Below are positions 19,808-28,671 of a DNA stretch of 64,000 nt, one piece after another. How positions within the stretch are numbered: the first letter of the stretch is position 1; the number at the start of each line of letters is the position of its first letter. A model generated the notes under the pieces. It worked only from the letters and a program-made list of their open reading frames with translations. It was not told where the DNA came from and ran no database searches. The position numbers and the translations under genes are program-made. This DNA comes from Candidatus Kapaibacterium sp. (GTDB taxonomy: Bacteria; Bacteroidota; Ignavibacteria; Kapaibacteriales; UBA4661). The DNA lies in the NCBI GenBank assembly GCA_025358765.1, contig JANYIG010000093.1, positions 1 to 64,000 on the forward strand. Direction: 5' to 3'.

Positions 19808-20746
19808 ATGAATGCTCAATTTGCTCACGACGTGATTGCAGGGTTATCCGCCCGCCCCAAACGCCTTTCGTCCAAGTATTTTTACGACGACGAGGGCAGC
19901 CGTCTCTTTCAAGAAATAATGGGTTTGGAGGAATACTATCTCACTAGTGCGGAATTCGAGATTTTGACCACGCACAAAGCTCGTATTCTTGAGTATAGCG
20001 GCGTGAACAAGCCCTTCGAGTTGATAGAATTTGGTGCTGGTGATGGCTTAAAAACGAAGATTCTTTTGCGATATTTTCTTGAACAACAGGCACAATGCGT
20101 GTACGAGCCGATTGATATTTCCGAAGCCGCATTGAACGGGCTTGCAGCAACGCTGTTGCGCGAAATACCGGCAATAAACGTGCGCCCAATGCACGGCGAA
20201 TATTTCGAGGCGCTAAGGCGCTTAAATGCTGCTTCACAAACAAAAAAAGTGATTCTGTTTTTGGGCAGTAATGTTGGCAATTTCACCCACGATGAAACGC
20301 TTGCTTTCCTCGCGGAAGTCCGTCAGAACATGCGTTCAGGCGATGTGCTTATCATCGGATTTGACCTCAAAAAAGACCCGCAGATTATCCTTCGCGCCTA
20401 CAACGACGCTGGCGGCGTTACCGCACAATTCAACCGCAACCTGCTGCGCCGCATCAATACAGAACTTGATGCCGATTTTGACCTAAACACATTTATTCAT
20501 GCTCCCGTCTATGACCCCGCGCTCGGCGAGGCTCGTAGCTATTTGGTAAGTACGAAACAGCAGATGGTTTCCATTGCTGATGCATCGTTCACGTTCGAGG
20601 CATGGGAGGCAATTCACACCGAAATTTCCCGCAAATACAGCATTCCGTACATCGAAGATTTGGCAAGGCTTGTAGGGTTTTCTGTCTGCGAACACCTCTT
20701 TGATGTCAATCGTTATTTTGTTGACAGCGTTTGGGCAGTCAAGTGA
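19808..20746 (+). CDS. egtD: L-histidine N(alpha)-methyltransferase
   Basis: LSARPKRLSSKYFYDDEGSRLFQEIMGLEEYYLTSAEFEIL, ELIEFGAGDGLKTKILL, LFLGSNVGNF. Confidence 0.92.
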   Translation: MNAQFAHDVIAGLSARPKRLSSKYFYDDEGSRLFQEIMGLEEYYLTSAEFEILTTHKARILEYSGVNKPFELIEFGAGDGLKTKILLRYFLEQQAQCVYEPIDISEAALNGLAATLLREIPAINVRPMHGEYFEALRRLNAASQTKKVILFLGSNVGNFTHDETLAFLAEVRQNMRSGDVLIIGFDLKKDPQIILRAYNDAGGVTAQFNRNLLRRINTELDADFDLNTFIHAPVYDPALGEARSYLVSTKQQMVSIADASFTFEAWEAIHTEISRKYSIPYIEDLARLVGFSVCEHLFDVNRYFVDSVWAVK

Positions 20747-20847
20747 TAATGGTTAATGTTTGAAAAAAGCTCCTAATTGCCGTAATTTGACAATATTGTG
20801 TTGTTGCACACAAACGAATCATTTTTTCACCATCAACTCTTGTTCCC

Positions 20848-21351
20848 ATGCGACTGACCATTTTTTATGCCCTTCTTTGCTTGTGTGGAGCCACTTCTGG
20901 AGCATTTGCCCAGAAACAAGCCACGTCATCATCTTCTTCGTCATTAGCATCTTCCACACTCAAACAGCCTGCGTACCGCGTTGTGACGGCAAGTGAGGCA
21001 AAACTGATGCTCTCGCTTGATACGGCGATGGTGAAATTGGATGTCCGTACGCAAGACGAATTTAACTCGCCCGCAGGACACCTGAAAGATGCTATTCTCA
21101 TCCCTGTGCAAGAATTAGACCGCCGTTGGAAGGAGCTGCTGCCGTACAAAAAACGCCGTATTATGGTTTATTGTTGTATGTGTCCACGTAGTGCCGAGGC
21201 TTCTGAAATCTTGACAAAAAAAGGTTTTACGGTAACCAAGATGGATGGCGGTATTGACGCTTGGAACACCGAAAAATTCCCCGTTATCGTCGAAAAAACC
21301 TCCTCCGGTGGAACCTACGCTCCTGCCTCGTGCAGTACCAAAAAACACTAA
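20848..21351 (+). CDS. Secreted rhodanese-like domain protein
   Basis: Signal peptide; VKLDVRTQDEFNSPAGHLKDAILIPVQEL; catalytic-loop Cys YCCMCPRSAEAS. Confidence 0.8.
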   Translation: MRLTIFYALLCLCGATSGAFAQKQATSSSSSSLASSTLKQPAYRVVTASEAKLMLSLDTAMVKLDVRTQDEFNSPAGHLKDAILIPVQELDRRWKELLPYKKRRIMVYCCMCPRSAEASEILTKKGFTVTKMDGGIDAWNTEKFPVIVEKTSSGGTYAPASCSTKKH

Positions 21352-21394
21352 TGCAAACCATGGTATGAGCTTGTTTACCATTTTCTCAAGGTTG

Positions 21395-21501
21395 ACCGCA
21401 GAGGCGCAGAGATACGGAGGCAGAGAGGAAAATAATTCCTGCTTTTTTGAGTATTCATTCCGCATAACTTTGATTCTCTGCGCCCTCTGCGCCTCCGCGG
21501 T
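21395..21501. repeat. Imperfect inverted repeat (ACCGCRGAGGCGCAGAG arms) between rhodanese and mlaE genes
   Basis: ACCGCAGAGGCGCAGAG at 21395 and its near-perfect complement CTCTGCGCCTCCGCGGT ending at 21501. Confidence 0.55.
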
Positions 21502-21522
21502 AAAAAACTTTAGACAATTTCT

Positions 21523-22302
21523 ATGACTGATTTTATAGCCCGCATCGGACGGAAGATATTAAATTTTTTGGCGCAAACCGGACAGCTTATGATGCTGCTT
21601 GGCGCAATTATTCGTTATTTGCCGCGTTTGTTCAAGGATAGGCGGCTCGTACTGGAACAAATGTCCATTGTGGGCGCAGAATCTCTGCCGCTTGTGGCAT
21701 TGATTGGCTCTTTCACTGGCGCTATTGCGGCGCTGCAAGCCACGAATATCTTTGCAAAATTTAACCTCGTAGGCATTGCTCGACCGTTTATCGGCGGCTC
21801 AATTGCAACGGTCGTGTTTACGGAACTTACGCCCGTTCTCACAGCACTCGTGATTGCAGGGCGCGTGGGCGGCGCAATGACCGCGCAGATAGGCACAATG
21901 CAGGTTTCCGAGCAGATAGACGCGCTTGAAATGATGGCGATTGACAAAAACCGGTATCTTTCGATGCCGCGCGTGTTTGCGGCGCTAACGATGATGCCCG
22001 TACTCGCTGTATTCTCGAACATTGTTGCTATCGTCGGCGCATATATCCTTACGAACATTAAATTCGGTTTTTCATTCGAGATGTTTTTTGACTCTATTCA
22101 GCGCTTTTTCAGCGTTGCGGAGATTATGACGGGCATTTTCAAATCCGCAGTGTTTGGCGGTGTAACGGCGCTGATAGGCTGTTACGTGGGCTTCGATACG
22201 ACGGGCGGTGCCGAAGGCGTTGGTAACAGCACCGTGCGGTCGTTTACGCTGTCGGCGGCTTCCATTCTACTCTTGGATGCCATTTTGGGGGCGATTTTGT
22301 AA
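21523..22302 (+). CDS. mlaE: MlaE family ABC transporter permease
   Basis: GAESLPLVALIGSFTGAIAALQA..., ELTPVLTALVIAGRVGGAMTAQIGTMQVSEQIDALEMM. Confidence 0.9.
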   Translation: MTDFIARIGRKILNFLAQTGQLMMLLGAIIRYLPRLFKDRRLVLEQMSIVGAESLPLVALIGSFTGAIAALQATNIFAKFNLVGIARPFIGGSIATVVFTELTPVLTALVIAGRVGGAMTAQIGTMQVSEQIDALEMMAIDKNRYLSMPRVFAALTMMPVLAVFSNIVAIVGAYILTNIKFGFSFEMFFDSIQRFFSVAEIMTGIFKSAVFGGVTALIGCYVGFDTTGGAEGVGNSTVRSFTLSAASILLLDAILGAIL

Positions 22303-22359
22303 AAAAGACAGACATTCAAATGTAGTCGGTCAGGCTTGTAGTACAAAATCAGTAAGCAG

Positions 22360-22408
22360 AAAAAAAACAGGCGAAACGATTGTGTTCAAAACAATCATTT
22401 CGCCTGTT
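22360..22408 (-). terminator. Rho-independent terminator of rplI
   Basis: Stem ACAGGCGAAAcGATTGT/ACAATCaTTTCGCCTGT with T-run on minus strand. Confidence 0.75.
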
Positions 22409-22433
22409 GAATTTTATCGGATGGGTTAGAGCC

Positions 22434-22880
22434 TTATGCTGCGCTTGTAACCCAGACTTTCACGGTTGCCACCACGTCGTGATGCAACTTGATGTGAACT
22501 TCGTAATTACCGAGTTTTTTAATCGGTTCATCAATCACAATCGTGCGGCGATCGAGTTCGATGCCTTTCACCGAAAGCTCTTGAGCAATCATCTGGTTCG
22601 TGACGCTACCAAAGAGGCGATCGTCCTCGCCTGCTTGCATAGCGAAAGTCAGTTGTAGATCGTTAAGTTTGGATGCTAAAAGTTCCGCTTCGGTTTTGAG
22701 TTTGTCCATGCGGGCTTCATATTGCTTTTTCTCGGATGCGAGAACGCGAAGGGCTTTTGGGGATGCAAAGTACGCAAAACCGCGTGGAATCAAGAAGTTA
22801 CGCGCATAGCCGTCTTTAACGTTCACCAATTCGCCAACGTTGCCGAGTGTTTCAACGTTTTGTCGAAGAATGATTTTCAT
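22434..22880 (-). CDS. rplI: 50S ribosomal protein L9
   Basis: MKIILRQNVETLGNVGELVNVKDGYARNFLIPRGFA. Confidence 0.96.
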   Translation of the reverse strand: MKIILRQNVETLGNVGELVNVKDGYARNFLIPRGFAYFASPKALRVLASEKKQYEARMDKLKTEAELLASKLNDLQLTFAMQAGEDDRLFGSVTNQMIAQELSVKGIELDRRTIVIDEPIKKLGNYEVHIKLHHDVVATVKVWVTSAA

Positions 22881-22942
22881 GGGTAGAGGTCGTTTTTAAG
22901 TTCTACAATATATCAATTTTCAAAAGGTAAGCGAGGCTTGCA

Positions 22943-23401
22943 TTATAGCTCTACTTCTATTTCTTCTGCGAGTTCGGGGGTAATCACTTCTGGAATAATT
23001 TTTGCCGCTGGAGCATCGGCAACCACTTTTGGCGCAGGAACCGTACCCGGCTCAATCATACGCTCCGTGCGGTTCGTAAGGAAGTTGCGGCGAAATTCCA
23101 ATGCTTGCGGCGACATCGTTACCGTCAAATGGCGAATAACGTTTTCTTCAAGCTGAAAGTAACGAGCGAACTGGGGCAGCATTGAAGCAGGCGATTCAAA
23201 GAGTACATAGACATAATAGCCATTGTGCTTTTTTTGGATCGGATATGCAAGGCGGCGGCGACCCCATTTATCGAGGGTGTCAATCGTTCCACCATTGTTT
23301 TTGATAAATTCGGCTGTTGTGTTGATGATACCATCAATGGTAGTATCTTCCAGCGCGGAGTTGACGATAAACGTCGTCTCATACATGCGTCGAGGATTCA
23401 T
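22943..23401 (-). CDS. rpsF: 30S ribosomal protein S6
   Basis: YETTFIVNSALEDTTIDGII...GRRRLAYPIQKKHNGYYVYVLFESPAS; extended acidic C-terminus. Confidence 0.94.
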   Translation of the reverse strand: MNPRRMYETTFIVNSALEDTTIDGIINTTAEFIKNNGGTIDTLDKWGRRRLAYPIQKKHNGYYVYVLFESPASMLPQFARYFQLEENVIRHLTVTMSPQALEFRRNFLTNRTERMIEPGTVPAPKVVADAPAAKIIPEVITPELAEEIEVEL

Positions 23402-23618
23402 AAAACCTGACTCCTATGGATGTTGATTTGTTGAAAACAGCTCTCCAAGTCTCGTGTGAGCAAGTTTTTGGAAAGCAGGAGTGTTAATTAGTCAAGACTA
23501 CAAATCTACGAGGATTTTTTGGATTGCACAAATTTTTACTGTTCTACCACGCGGATTAAACGTATTCGCACCCTGAACTTATCCAATATTTACGTATATT
23601 TGTAGCTTGTAAGCCACT

Positions 23619-23639
23619 TGTCATTTGTCATCTGTCATT
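23619..23639. repeat. Heptanucleotide tandem repeat (TTGTCAT x3, one variant)
   Basis: TTGTCAT TTGTCAT CTGTCAT upstream of the aminotransferase gene. Confidence 0.6.
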
Positions 23640-23649
23640 TTGTTGTTGT

Positions 23650-24843
23650 ATGAATACGCTTTCCGCACGAGTTTTGTCTGCTAACGAATCAGCGACGCTT
23701 GCCATTTCCGCCAAAGCAAAAGCCATGAAGGCGCAAGGTATCAATGTTGTAGCGTTATCCGCCGGCGAACCGGATTTCGGAACGCCGCAAGTGGTCAAAG
23801 ATGCTGCCATTCAAGCCATTCACGATAATTTTACGTACTACACCGACAGCAACGGGATTCCCGAACTTCGCACGGCAATCGCCGAAAAACTCCACCGTGA
23901 AAATGACATTACCGACGCAAAACCAGAAACAGTGCTGGTTTCAACGGGCGGCAAACAATCGCTGTTCAATATTCTGATGGCAATGTGCAACGCGGGCGAC
24001 GAAATCCTGCTGGCTGCACCGTACTGGGTGAGTTATCCGGCAATGGTGCAAATTTGTGGCGCAACGCCAGTGATTGTGAATACTACGCTCGAAAATCGCT
24101 ACAAAATGACACCAGATGAGCTTCAGAAGGCACTTACGCCAAAAACAAAATGCGTAATTCTGAATTCACCCTCGAACCCAACGGGCGTGATGTACACACC
24201 GGATGAAATCAAGGCTTTGGGGCATGTATTGGCAAAGCACGATTGTTTTATCATCAGCGATGAACTCTACGAAAAAATCTCCTTCGGAACGCCGCATTTC
24301 AGCATTGGTGCTATGCCGGAGCTTGCGGGGCGTGTGATTACCGTGAACGGCATGTCCAAAGCGTATTCCATGACGGGCTGGCGCGTCGGGTACCTGACAG
24401 GTCCGGCAGCGCTTGTGAAGCAAGCCGCGAAGGTACAAGGGCAATCCACCTCGAACGTCAATTCTATCGCCCAGAAAGCCGCACTTGCCGCAATCCTGCA
24501 CACGGCTTCGGATGTGGAGATGATGCGAAAAGAATTTCACCGCCGCCGCGATATGGTGTGCGAGATTATTAGCCACATTCCGGGCGTACGGACACTCACG
24601 CCAGACGGCGCATTCTACCTGTTTGTAGATATCAACGACGCGCTCAAAGCCTCGAAACATCCTGACATCACAACCTCGGTACAATTCTGTGAATTTGCGC
24701 TCGATAAACATCATTTGGCGGGTGTTCCGGGCGAAGCATTTGGCGCAGACGGCTGTGTACGATTTTCGTATGCGGCTGCGGACGAAACGCTAAAAGAAGG
24801 ATTGAAGCGCTTTGCGGCGGCGATTGCGGAGATGACTACATAA
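23650..24843 (+). CDS. Pyridoxal-phosphate-dependent aminotransferase (aspartate aminotransferase class I)
   Basis: LSAGEPDFGTPQVVKDAA..., NSPSNPTGVMY, SDELYEKI, GMSKAYSMTGWRVGYL. Confidence 0.92.
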   Translation: MNTLSARVLSANESATLAISAKAKAMKAQGINVVALSAGEPDFGTPQVVKDAAIQAIHDNFTYYTDSNGIPELRTAIAEKLHRENDITDAKPETVLVSTGGKQSLFNILMAMCNAGDEILLAAPYWVSYPAMVQICGATPVIVNTTLENRYKMTPDELQKALTPKTKCVILNSPSNPTGVMYTPDEIKALGHVLAKHDCFIISDELYEKISFGTPHFSIGAMPELAGRVITVNGMSKAYSMTGWRVGYLTGPAALVKQAAKVQGQSTSNVNSIAQKAALAAILHTASDVEMMRKEFHRRRDMVCEIISHIPGVRTLTPDGAFYLFVDINDALKASKHPDITTSVQFCEFALDKHHLAGVPGEAFGADGCVRFSYAAADETLKEGLKRFAAAIAEMTT

Positions 24844-25042
24844 CATGCCGAGGCGTTCTCTATTTTTCGGTATTAATCGTGACAATGAATCCGATAGATT
24901 ATAATCCGCCACACTTTCATGCGATGTATGGCGAATTGAAGTGTTATTTGCCATTCAAACGTTGGAAATTCTCGCTGAAGAGCTTCCAGCCAAACAATTG
25001 AGCCTTTGACTACACCAAGCTCAATTTTTTCGTGCTGTTTTT

Positions 25043-26206
25043 ATGAACCGCTTTCTTCTTGCCTTCACCGCTATTCTCTTCCTTGTGGCTGCACCAACGG
25101 CTACGCTCAACGCGCAATGGGCTTTGATGCGTGCCGATGCCGACCAAGCCGTGCGTGTCGGTGTGAAGCACATCTACAATTTAGAATTTGACAGCGCTTC
25201 GGTGGAATTTCAGAAAGTCATTGCCGCGTATCCGAAGCATCCGGCGGGCTATTTCCTTGATGCAATGGTTGATTGGTGGCAAATCGTCACCGACCCACGC
25301 AATAAAAAAACTGATGAACGTTTTCTGATGAAAGTGGATAAGGTCTTAACGGTCTGCGATGCGATGTTGGAGGAAAATCCGAGCGATATTGTAGGATTGT
25401 TCTTTAAAGGTGGTATTATCGGTTTTCGCGGGCGCTACCGGGTAAATCGTGACGAATGGATAAAAGCTGCGTCTGATGGCAAAGATGCACTCGACATTGT
25501 AATGAAGTGTTCGCAAATCGCGCCTGGCAACAAAGATGTGCTGCTCGGAACGGGAATTTATCATTATTTCGCCGAAGCAATTCCAGAGCGGTATTCCATG
25601 GTAAAACCACTTATGTCCTTCATGCCGCCCGGCGATAAGCGTACAGGGATTCAAGAACTCAAGCTCGCCGCCGCGCAAGCCCGTTACGCTTCAACGGAAG
25701 CAAAAGTGACGCTGTTGCAATTATATTATGGCTTCGAGAAAAATTATGTAGAAGCGTTGGCGATTGCCGAACAGCTTGTGCAGGAATATCCGAAAAATTC
25801 CATGTTTAAGGCGTACATGGCTCGTTGTTACGTGTATCTGGGGAATTACGAAAAAATGGAAGCCGCATGGCGCGACATTCTGATCAGCTGTATTGACAAA
25901 AAAACTGGCTACGACTACGTTACCGCCCGCGAGGCGATGTTTTATATTGGCACGGCACTCATGAATCGTGGCAAGTATGACGACGCACTCACTTACCTCT
26001 ACAAATGCGACGAGTTCTGCCGCAAGCTCGACCAGAAGCCATCCGGATGGATGATTATGCTGAACAATCGTGTGGGTAATATCTACGACCTTCAAGGCAA
26101 ACGCGAACTCGCCATTGGGCAGTACAACAAGGTTCTAAGCTGGGATGATTATTTCGATTCTCACAAATATGCCAAGCAGTTCATTCAGAAGCCGTTTGGG
26201 AAATAA
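25043..26206 (+). CDS. Secreted tetratricopeptide-repeat protein
   Basis: Signal peptide MNRFLLAFTAILFLVAAPTATLNAQ; TPR-like helical repeats (FDSASVEFQKVIAAYPKHPAGYF; NRGKYDDALTYLYKCDEF; RELAIGQYNKVLSW). Confidence 0.7.
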   Translation: MNRFLLAFTAILFLVAAPTATLNAQWALMRADADQAVRVGVKHIYNLEFDSASVEFQKVIAAYPKHPAGYFLDAMVDWWQIVTDPRNKKTDERFLMKVDKVLTVCDAMLEENPSDIVGLFFKGGIIGFRGRYRVNRDEWIKAASDGKDALDIVMKCSQIAPGNKDVLLGTGIYHYFAEAIPERYSMVKPLMSFMPPGDKRTGIQELKLAAAQARYASTEAKVTLLQLYYGFEKNYVEALAIAEQLVQEYPKNSMFKAYMARCYVYLGNYEKMEAAWRDILISCIDKKTGYDYVTAREAMFYIGTALMNRGKYDDALTYLYKCDEFCRKLDQKPSGWMIMLNNRVGNIYDLQGKRELAIGQYNKVLSWDDYFDSHKYAKQFIQKPFGK

Positions 26207-26233
26207 GGACTCAGTAGCATAAAATCTGATAGC

Positions 26234-27847
26234 TTACCGCTCTAACGATTTTAGCAACGACGCACGATTTCTTTTATCTGTCGCACGAATAGTGCCTGTG
26301 ATGGGTTTATCGGAATCGCTACGGCGTATAACGAAAAGTTGCGTTGATTCTTGACGGTCATCGTTGAACCGATAATCCCCCAAACGCTCGTTAATAGTGA
26401 CGTTGTTGGCTTTTGTAGCATCGAGCATGACGCGATTTTCCTGCCCATTCGCCTGCCCAAAACAGCGCGTTCGTACCAATAAAATCTTGTTTTCCGGTAT
26501 AATTTCCACAATTTCAGGCGGCGGGAAATCTTCCACCGGAATTGTCACCGTCTCGCCCGCCGAGCGTTGATTGACAAACCGCTCAAATACTAATGCCTTC
26601 CCAACATCGGACTCTTTTGGCGACCATGTAAACGATTCACCTTGCAAACTCGTGGAATAACGCACTCTGCCGCCGTTCTGCGGAGCGTCGGAGATCACGG
26701 CTTTCACTTCTTGGTTTGTTAAAAGCGGCAGTTTAGGGTCGAATTTATACGACATTCCCGGATACATCTTTGCCGGAAACTCTGGAGGCTGTAGCTGCGA
26801 CACGCGAACGGTAAATTGGGCGAATTTTTCTTTGCCATCGGAAGCACGAACGACAGATACGCGGACAGTCATCACATCTTTGCTGGGTGCTATGCCTTGT
26901 ACGCGGAGCGATATGTCCTGAATATCTGTCACGACAGCACTTCCAGGTCTTCCATTGCCTACGGACTGTAATGGAATAACTTGCGGTGGACGCTTGGTCT
27001 CGGTACGAAGGTTAAAATTGCCATAAACCCCAATGACGGTTTCCCATTGCTGCGAGGGTAATACGTCAATAGTAGAGTTTCTCGGTGCAAGCTCGAAGTT
27101 TCCGGGTTCGACGGGACGCATGGTGGAAAACGTTGGATTTCCATTGTTTATTCCATTATTCACGCCGTTGAAGGTTAGGGGAGGATTTCCAACAGTTCCT
27201 ATCGTTGCGGTACTGGTTTGGAGCGTACTGTCATTGAAAGCAAGCTGTGAAGCACTATCAAAAATCACATTTACCGTAAAGCTCGTTCGCGCAGTGTCGA
27301 GCGTGTTGGTTTCGTTGATAAGGCGTTGGAGTTTGTCGCGTAGCACTGGGTCAGTAATGCCCGTAGGAATGAGCAGTCGTGCGGTTGCCACGACCTGAAC
27401 GTTGAACATCTTATTACGTCGTGTTCCCAAATCCGGTTTCCACGAAAAGAGTGCCGTTCCAAGCCGCGAATCTTCTTGTACGTTAAAACTCCCAACGGAG
27501 CCTTTTTTTGCAGAAACGGAAATAACGTTTCGGAGCGATAAATCCTCAATCTGAAATTCGTAGTGAATATCCGTCACGTCGCCATTTGAAAAAATGGTAT
27601 TCAGCGAATCAAGAGCGACGATCTGCGGCGAACCACCGATGGTAACAAGCTGACATGTGAGCGACGTTCGTTCTGGTTGAATAAAAAACCGAGATTTCAT
27701 CAACTCCCGTGCGAGTGACGGATCGGTAGTGGGTGCTTTTTCGCGTTTGTTGGGCAAAAGCAAGAGCAGAGCGGCAAGATAGAGGATAAAATACACCTCA
27801 ATTTGCCGACGGGGGCGACGAGTGGATGATTTGCTGGAACTCTTCAT
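26234..27847 (-). CDS. Single-TM-anchored periplasmic Ig-like protein, candidate GldM/PorM-like T9SS motor subunit
   Basis: N-terminal TM VYFILYLAALLLLLP then long beta-rich ectodomain; 537 aa; ATGA overlap with the upstream GldL-like gene. Confidence 0.5.
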   Translation of the reverse strand: MKSSSKSSTRRPRRQIEVYFILYLAALLLLLPNKREKAPTTDPSLARELMKSRFFIQPERTSLTCQLVTIGGSPQIVALDSLNTIFSNGDVTDIHYEFQIEDLSLRNVISVSAKKGSVGSFNVQEDSRLGTALFSWKPDLGTRRNKMFNVQVVATARLLIPTGITDPVLRDKLQRLINETNTLDTARTSFTVNVIFDSASQLAFNDSTLQTSTATIGTVGNPPLTFNGVNNGINNGNPTFSTMRPVEPGNFELAPRNSTIDVLPSQQWETVIGVYGNFNLRTETKRPPQVIPLQSVGNGRPGSAVVTDIQDISLRVQGIAPSKDVMTVRVSVVRASDGKEKFAQFTVRVSQLQPPEFPAKMYPGMSYKFDPKLPLLTNQEVKAVISDAPQNGGRVRYSTSLQGESFTWSPKESDVGKALVFERFVNQRSAGETVTIPVEDFPPPEIVEIIPENKILLVRTRCFGQANGQENRVMLDATKANNVTINERLGDYRFNDDRQESTQLFVIRRSDSDKPITGTIRATDKRNRASLLKSLER

Positions 27848-28647
27848 CGTTGGCGGTTGATGTCCATCCGATTTGCCAGAATACTCTCTACTTCAATGCG
27901 GACAGCACGTTCGATTTCCTCGCGGTGCAACGACGCAGCAGACGCAGTGAACGATTGTACTGACGCATTAAACTGTTGCAACGCACGATTGGTTTCGGTG
28001 ATGGTACTTACAAATGCTGGTTGCGGCGATACAGCAAGCGCTGTTAGCCCCGTTAATTCTTTGATAGAATTGATAAGTTCATCTTGGCGACCTATCAATC
28101 CTGTGAGCGCATCTGCGATGTTGTCTAATTTATCCGCCATTGCCGCATAATCACTACTTATTTCGCCCACTTCGCCAATCAACTCCTGAATCTCACTTGG
28201 TTTTTCGTCTTCCGGCGCTTGCTCCATCTCAATGTCATCTGCTGGCGAGAAGAACATTACCACAAACAGCAGCACCAGCAAAAATGCCTCAAAACCAACA
28301 CTGGCAATCGCTATACGGCTGTCCACCACATCGGTGAAACGGTATGCGGCAATAACGAGTAGCAGCATAGCCGCACCAAGATAAACCAACGAATTCATTA
28401 CCGGAAAGTAGAACCGATTGATGATTTCCCGCATCCAAAGCGACGTTCCAGCAAACACACCAAGCGCGTGGAGGACGGTTACTTGAAATTTGCTATAGCG
28501 GTAAATCTCGCGGTCAAAGGTACAAAGCCGCCAGCACGTGAGCAATGCCGTGAAACCGCTGACTTGTTTTTCGTAGCGGAGTTCGCGGAACACGTCGCGC
28601 AACAAAGCGCGTCCGCGAGCGGTGGAGAGGGTTTGAATATGCTCCAT
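27844..28647 (-). CDS. Candidate GldL/PorL-like T9SS motor membrane protein
   Basis: SLVYLGAAMLLLVIAAYRFTDVVDSRIAIASVGFEAFLLVLLFVVMFFSPADDIE resembles the GldL two-TM core, including a Glu in the second TM helix, followed by a helical cytoplasmic-type region. Confidence 0.55.
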   Translation of the reverse strand: MEHIQTLSTARGRALLRDVFRELRYEKQVSGFTALLTCWRLCTFDREIYRYSKFQVTVLHALGVFAGTSLWMREIINRFYFPVMNSLVYLGAAMLLLVIAAYRFTDVVDSRIAIASVGFEAFLLVLLFVVMFFSPADDIEMEQAPEDEKPSEIQELIGEVGEISSDYAAMADKLDNIADALTGLIGRQDELINSIKELTGLTALAVSPQPAFVSTITETNRALQQFNASVQSFTASAASLHREEIERAVRIEVESILANRMDINRQR

Positions 28648-28671
28648 TACGTCCTAAATTACATCCTAAAT

